Positions 63,609-64,000 of a DNA stretch of 64,000 nucleotides are shown piece after piece (the stretch's first letter is position 1; each line of letters starts with the position of its first letter). This DNA is from Diphasiastrum complanatum (taxonomy: Eukaryota > Streptophyta > Lycopodiopsida > Lycopodiales > Lycopodiaceae), in NCBI GenBank assembly GCA_029204225.1, contig CM055092.1, positions 10,817,806-10,881,805 on the forward strand, read 5' to 3'. A model generated the notes under the pieces. It saw only the letters and a list, made by a program, of their open reading frames with translations. It was not told where the DNA came from and did no database searches. The translations under genes and the position numbers were made by a program.

Positions 63609-64000
63609 TTGCTTGCCAACTGAAAATTAAAACAAATTCGTTCAGTTTATGCATTCATTATGGGTATAATAGTTACTGAACCAAGCAATGTCTTAAAAAA
63701 AACCGATTTTTTAGACAATACGTGCTTTCATTTACAAATTATACCAACGAATCGGCAAATGGGTTGAAAGCAATAAAAAACCAAAATTAATCGTTAATGC
63801 GACGTAAATCTGTTATCAACTCGTTAACTCAGATGATACTGCAAAAAATAATTATCAGTTCAAAAAAAACTGAAAACCCGTTTCGAGCAAGAAATTCTCA
63901 AGTTTCAAAAAATTTAAAAAACTCAAGAAAAACTTACAAGCTTACTTCCACCTTTACATCCTTACCTACCCCAACATGCAAACACCAAGTTTCCCAAAAG
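63609..64000. other. Leader of the Gypsy element, LTR not reached
   Basis: AT-rich sequence upstream of the Gag start. No primer site or LTR end was recognised before the window ends. Confidence 0.4.

Overview
This is nuclear DNA of a land plant. It is AT-rich and intron-rich, and most of it is decayed transposable elements. The evidence is a spliced plant-type cytosolic RPS3 gene, a 10-exon organellar GatA amidotransferase gene, Copia retroelements primed by initiator tRNA-Met (TGGTATCAGAGC), a Ty3/Gypsy element, a Helitron and long dinucleotide repeats. I cannot place the lineage. The long introns and the unusual C-terminus of RPS3 do not by themselves separate ferns, lycophytes, gymnosperms and basal angiosperms.

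Layout. 1-4.3 kb: 3' part of RPS3 (+), first exon outside the window. 4.3-7.9 kb: no gene seen. 8.0-16.4 kb: an old Copia element (-), broken by other DNA and then by a young 4.6-kb non-autonomous LTR element (10888-15452) with 701-bp LTRs, a GAGGC target duplication and one open gag-protease reading frame. 17.3-17.7 kb: a TA tract and alternating purine-pyrimidine sequence. 18.5-22.1 kb: a decayed Helitron (-), with HUH Rep and PIF1-like helicase parts. 24.7-34.4 kb: an unusual block of decayed multi-exon genes: a transposase-like gene (+), an unrecognised gene (+), a gene (-) joining a histone H3/CENH3-like fold to a Ulp1-like protease, and a divergent gene (+) with a CPYCxxxC motif. 34.4-38.7 kb: an LTR fragment holding a 3.9-kb non-coding LTR element. 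38.7-43.1 kb: no gene. 43.1-57.0 kb: GatA (-), with a rearranged Copia element in intron 8. 57.2-59.4 kb: Copia gag and 5' LTR (-), just upstream of GatA and on the same strand. 60.0-63.6 kb: Gypsy remnants.

Only RPS3 (cytosolic translation) and GatA (organellar Gln-tRNA formation) look like working host genes. The remaining coding sequence belongs to mobile elements or to decayed genes. The most unusual object is the H3-like/Ulp1-like gene at 29966-32298, with its repeat-rich divergent promoter region. All similarity statements come from reading translations by eye. No database search was run.
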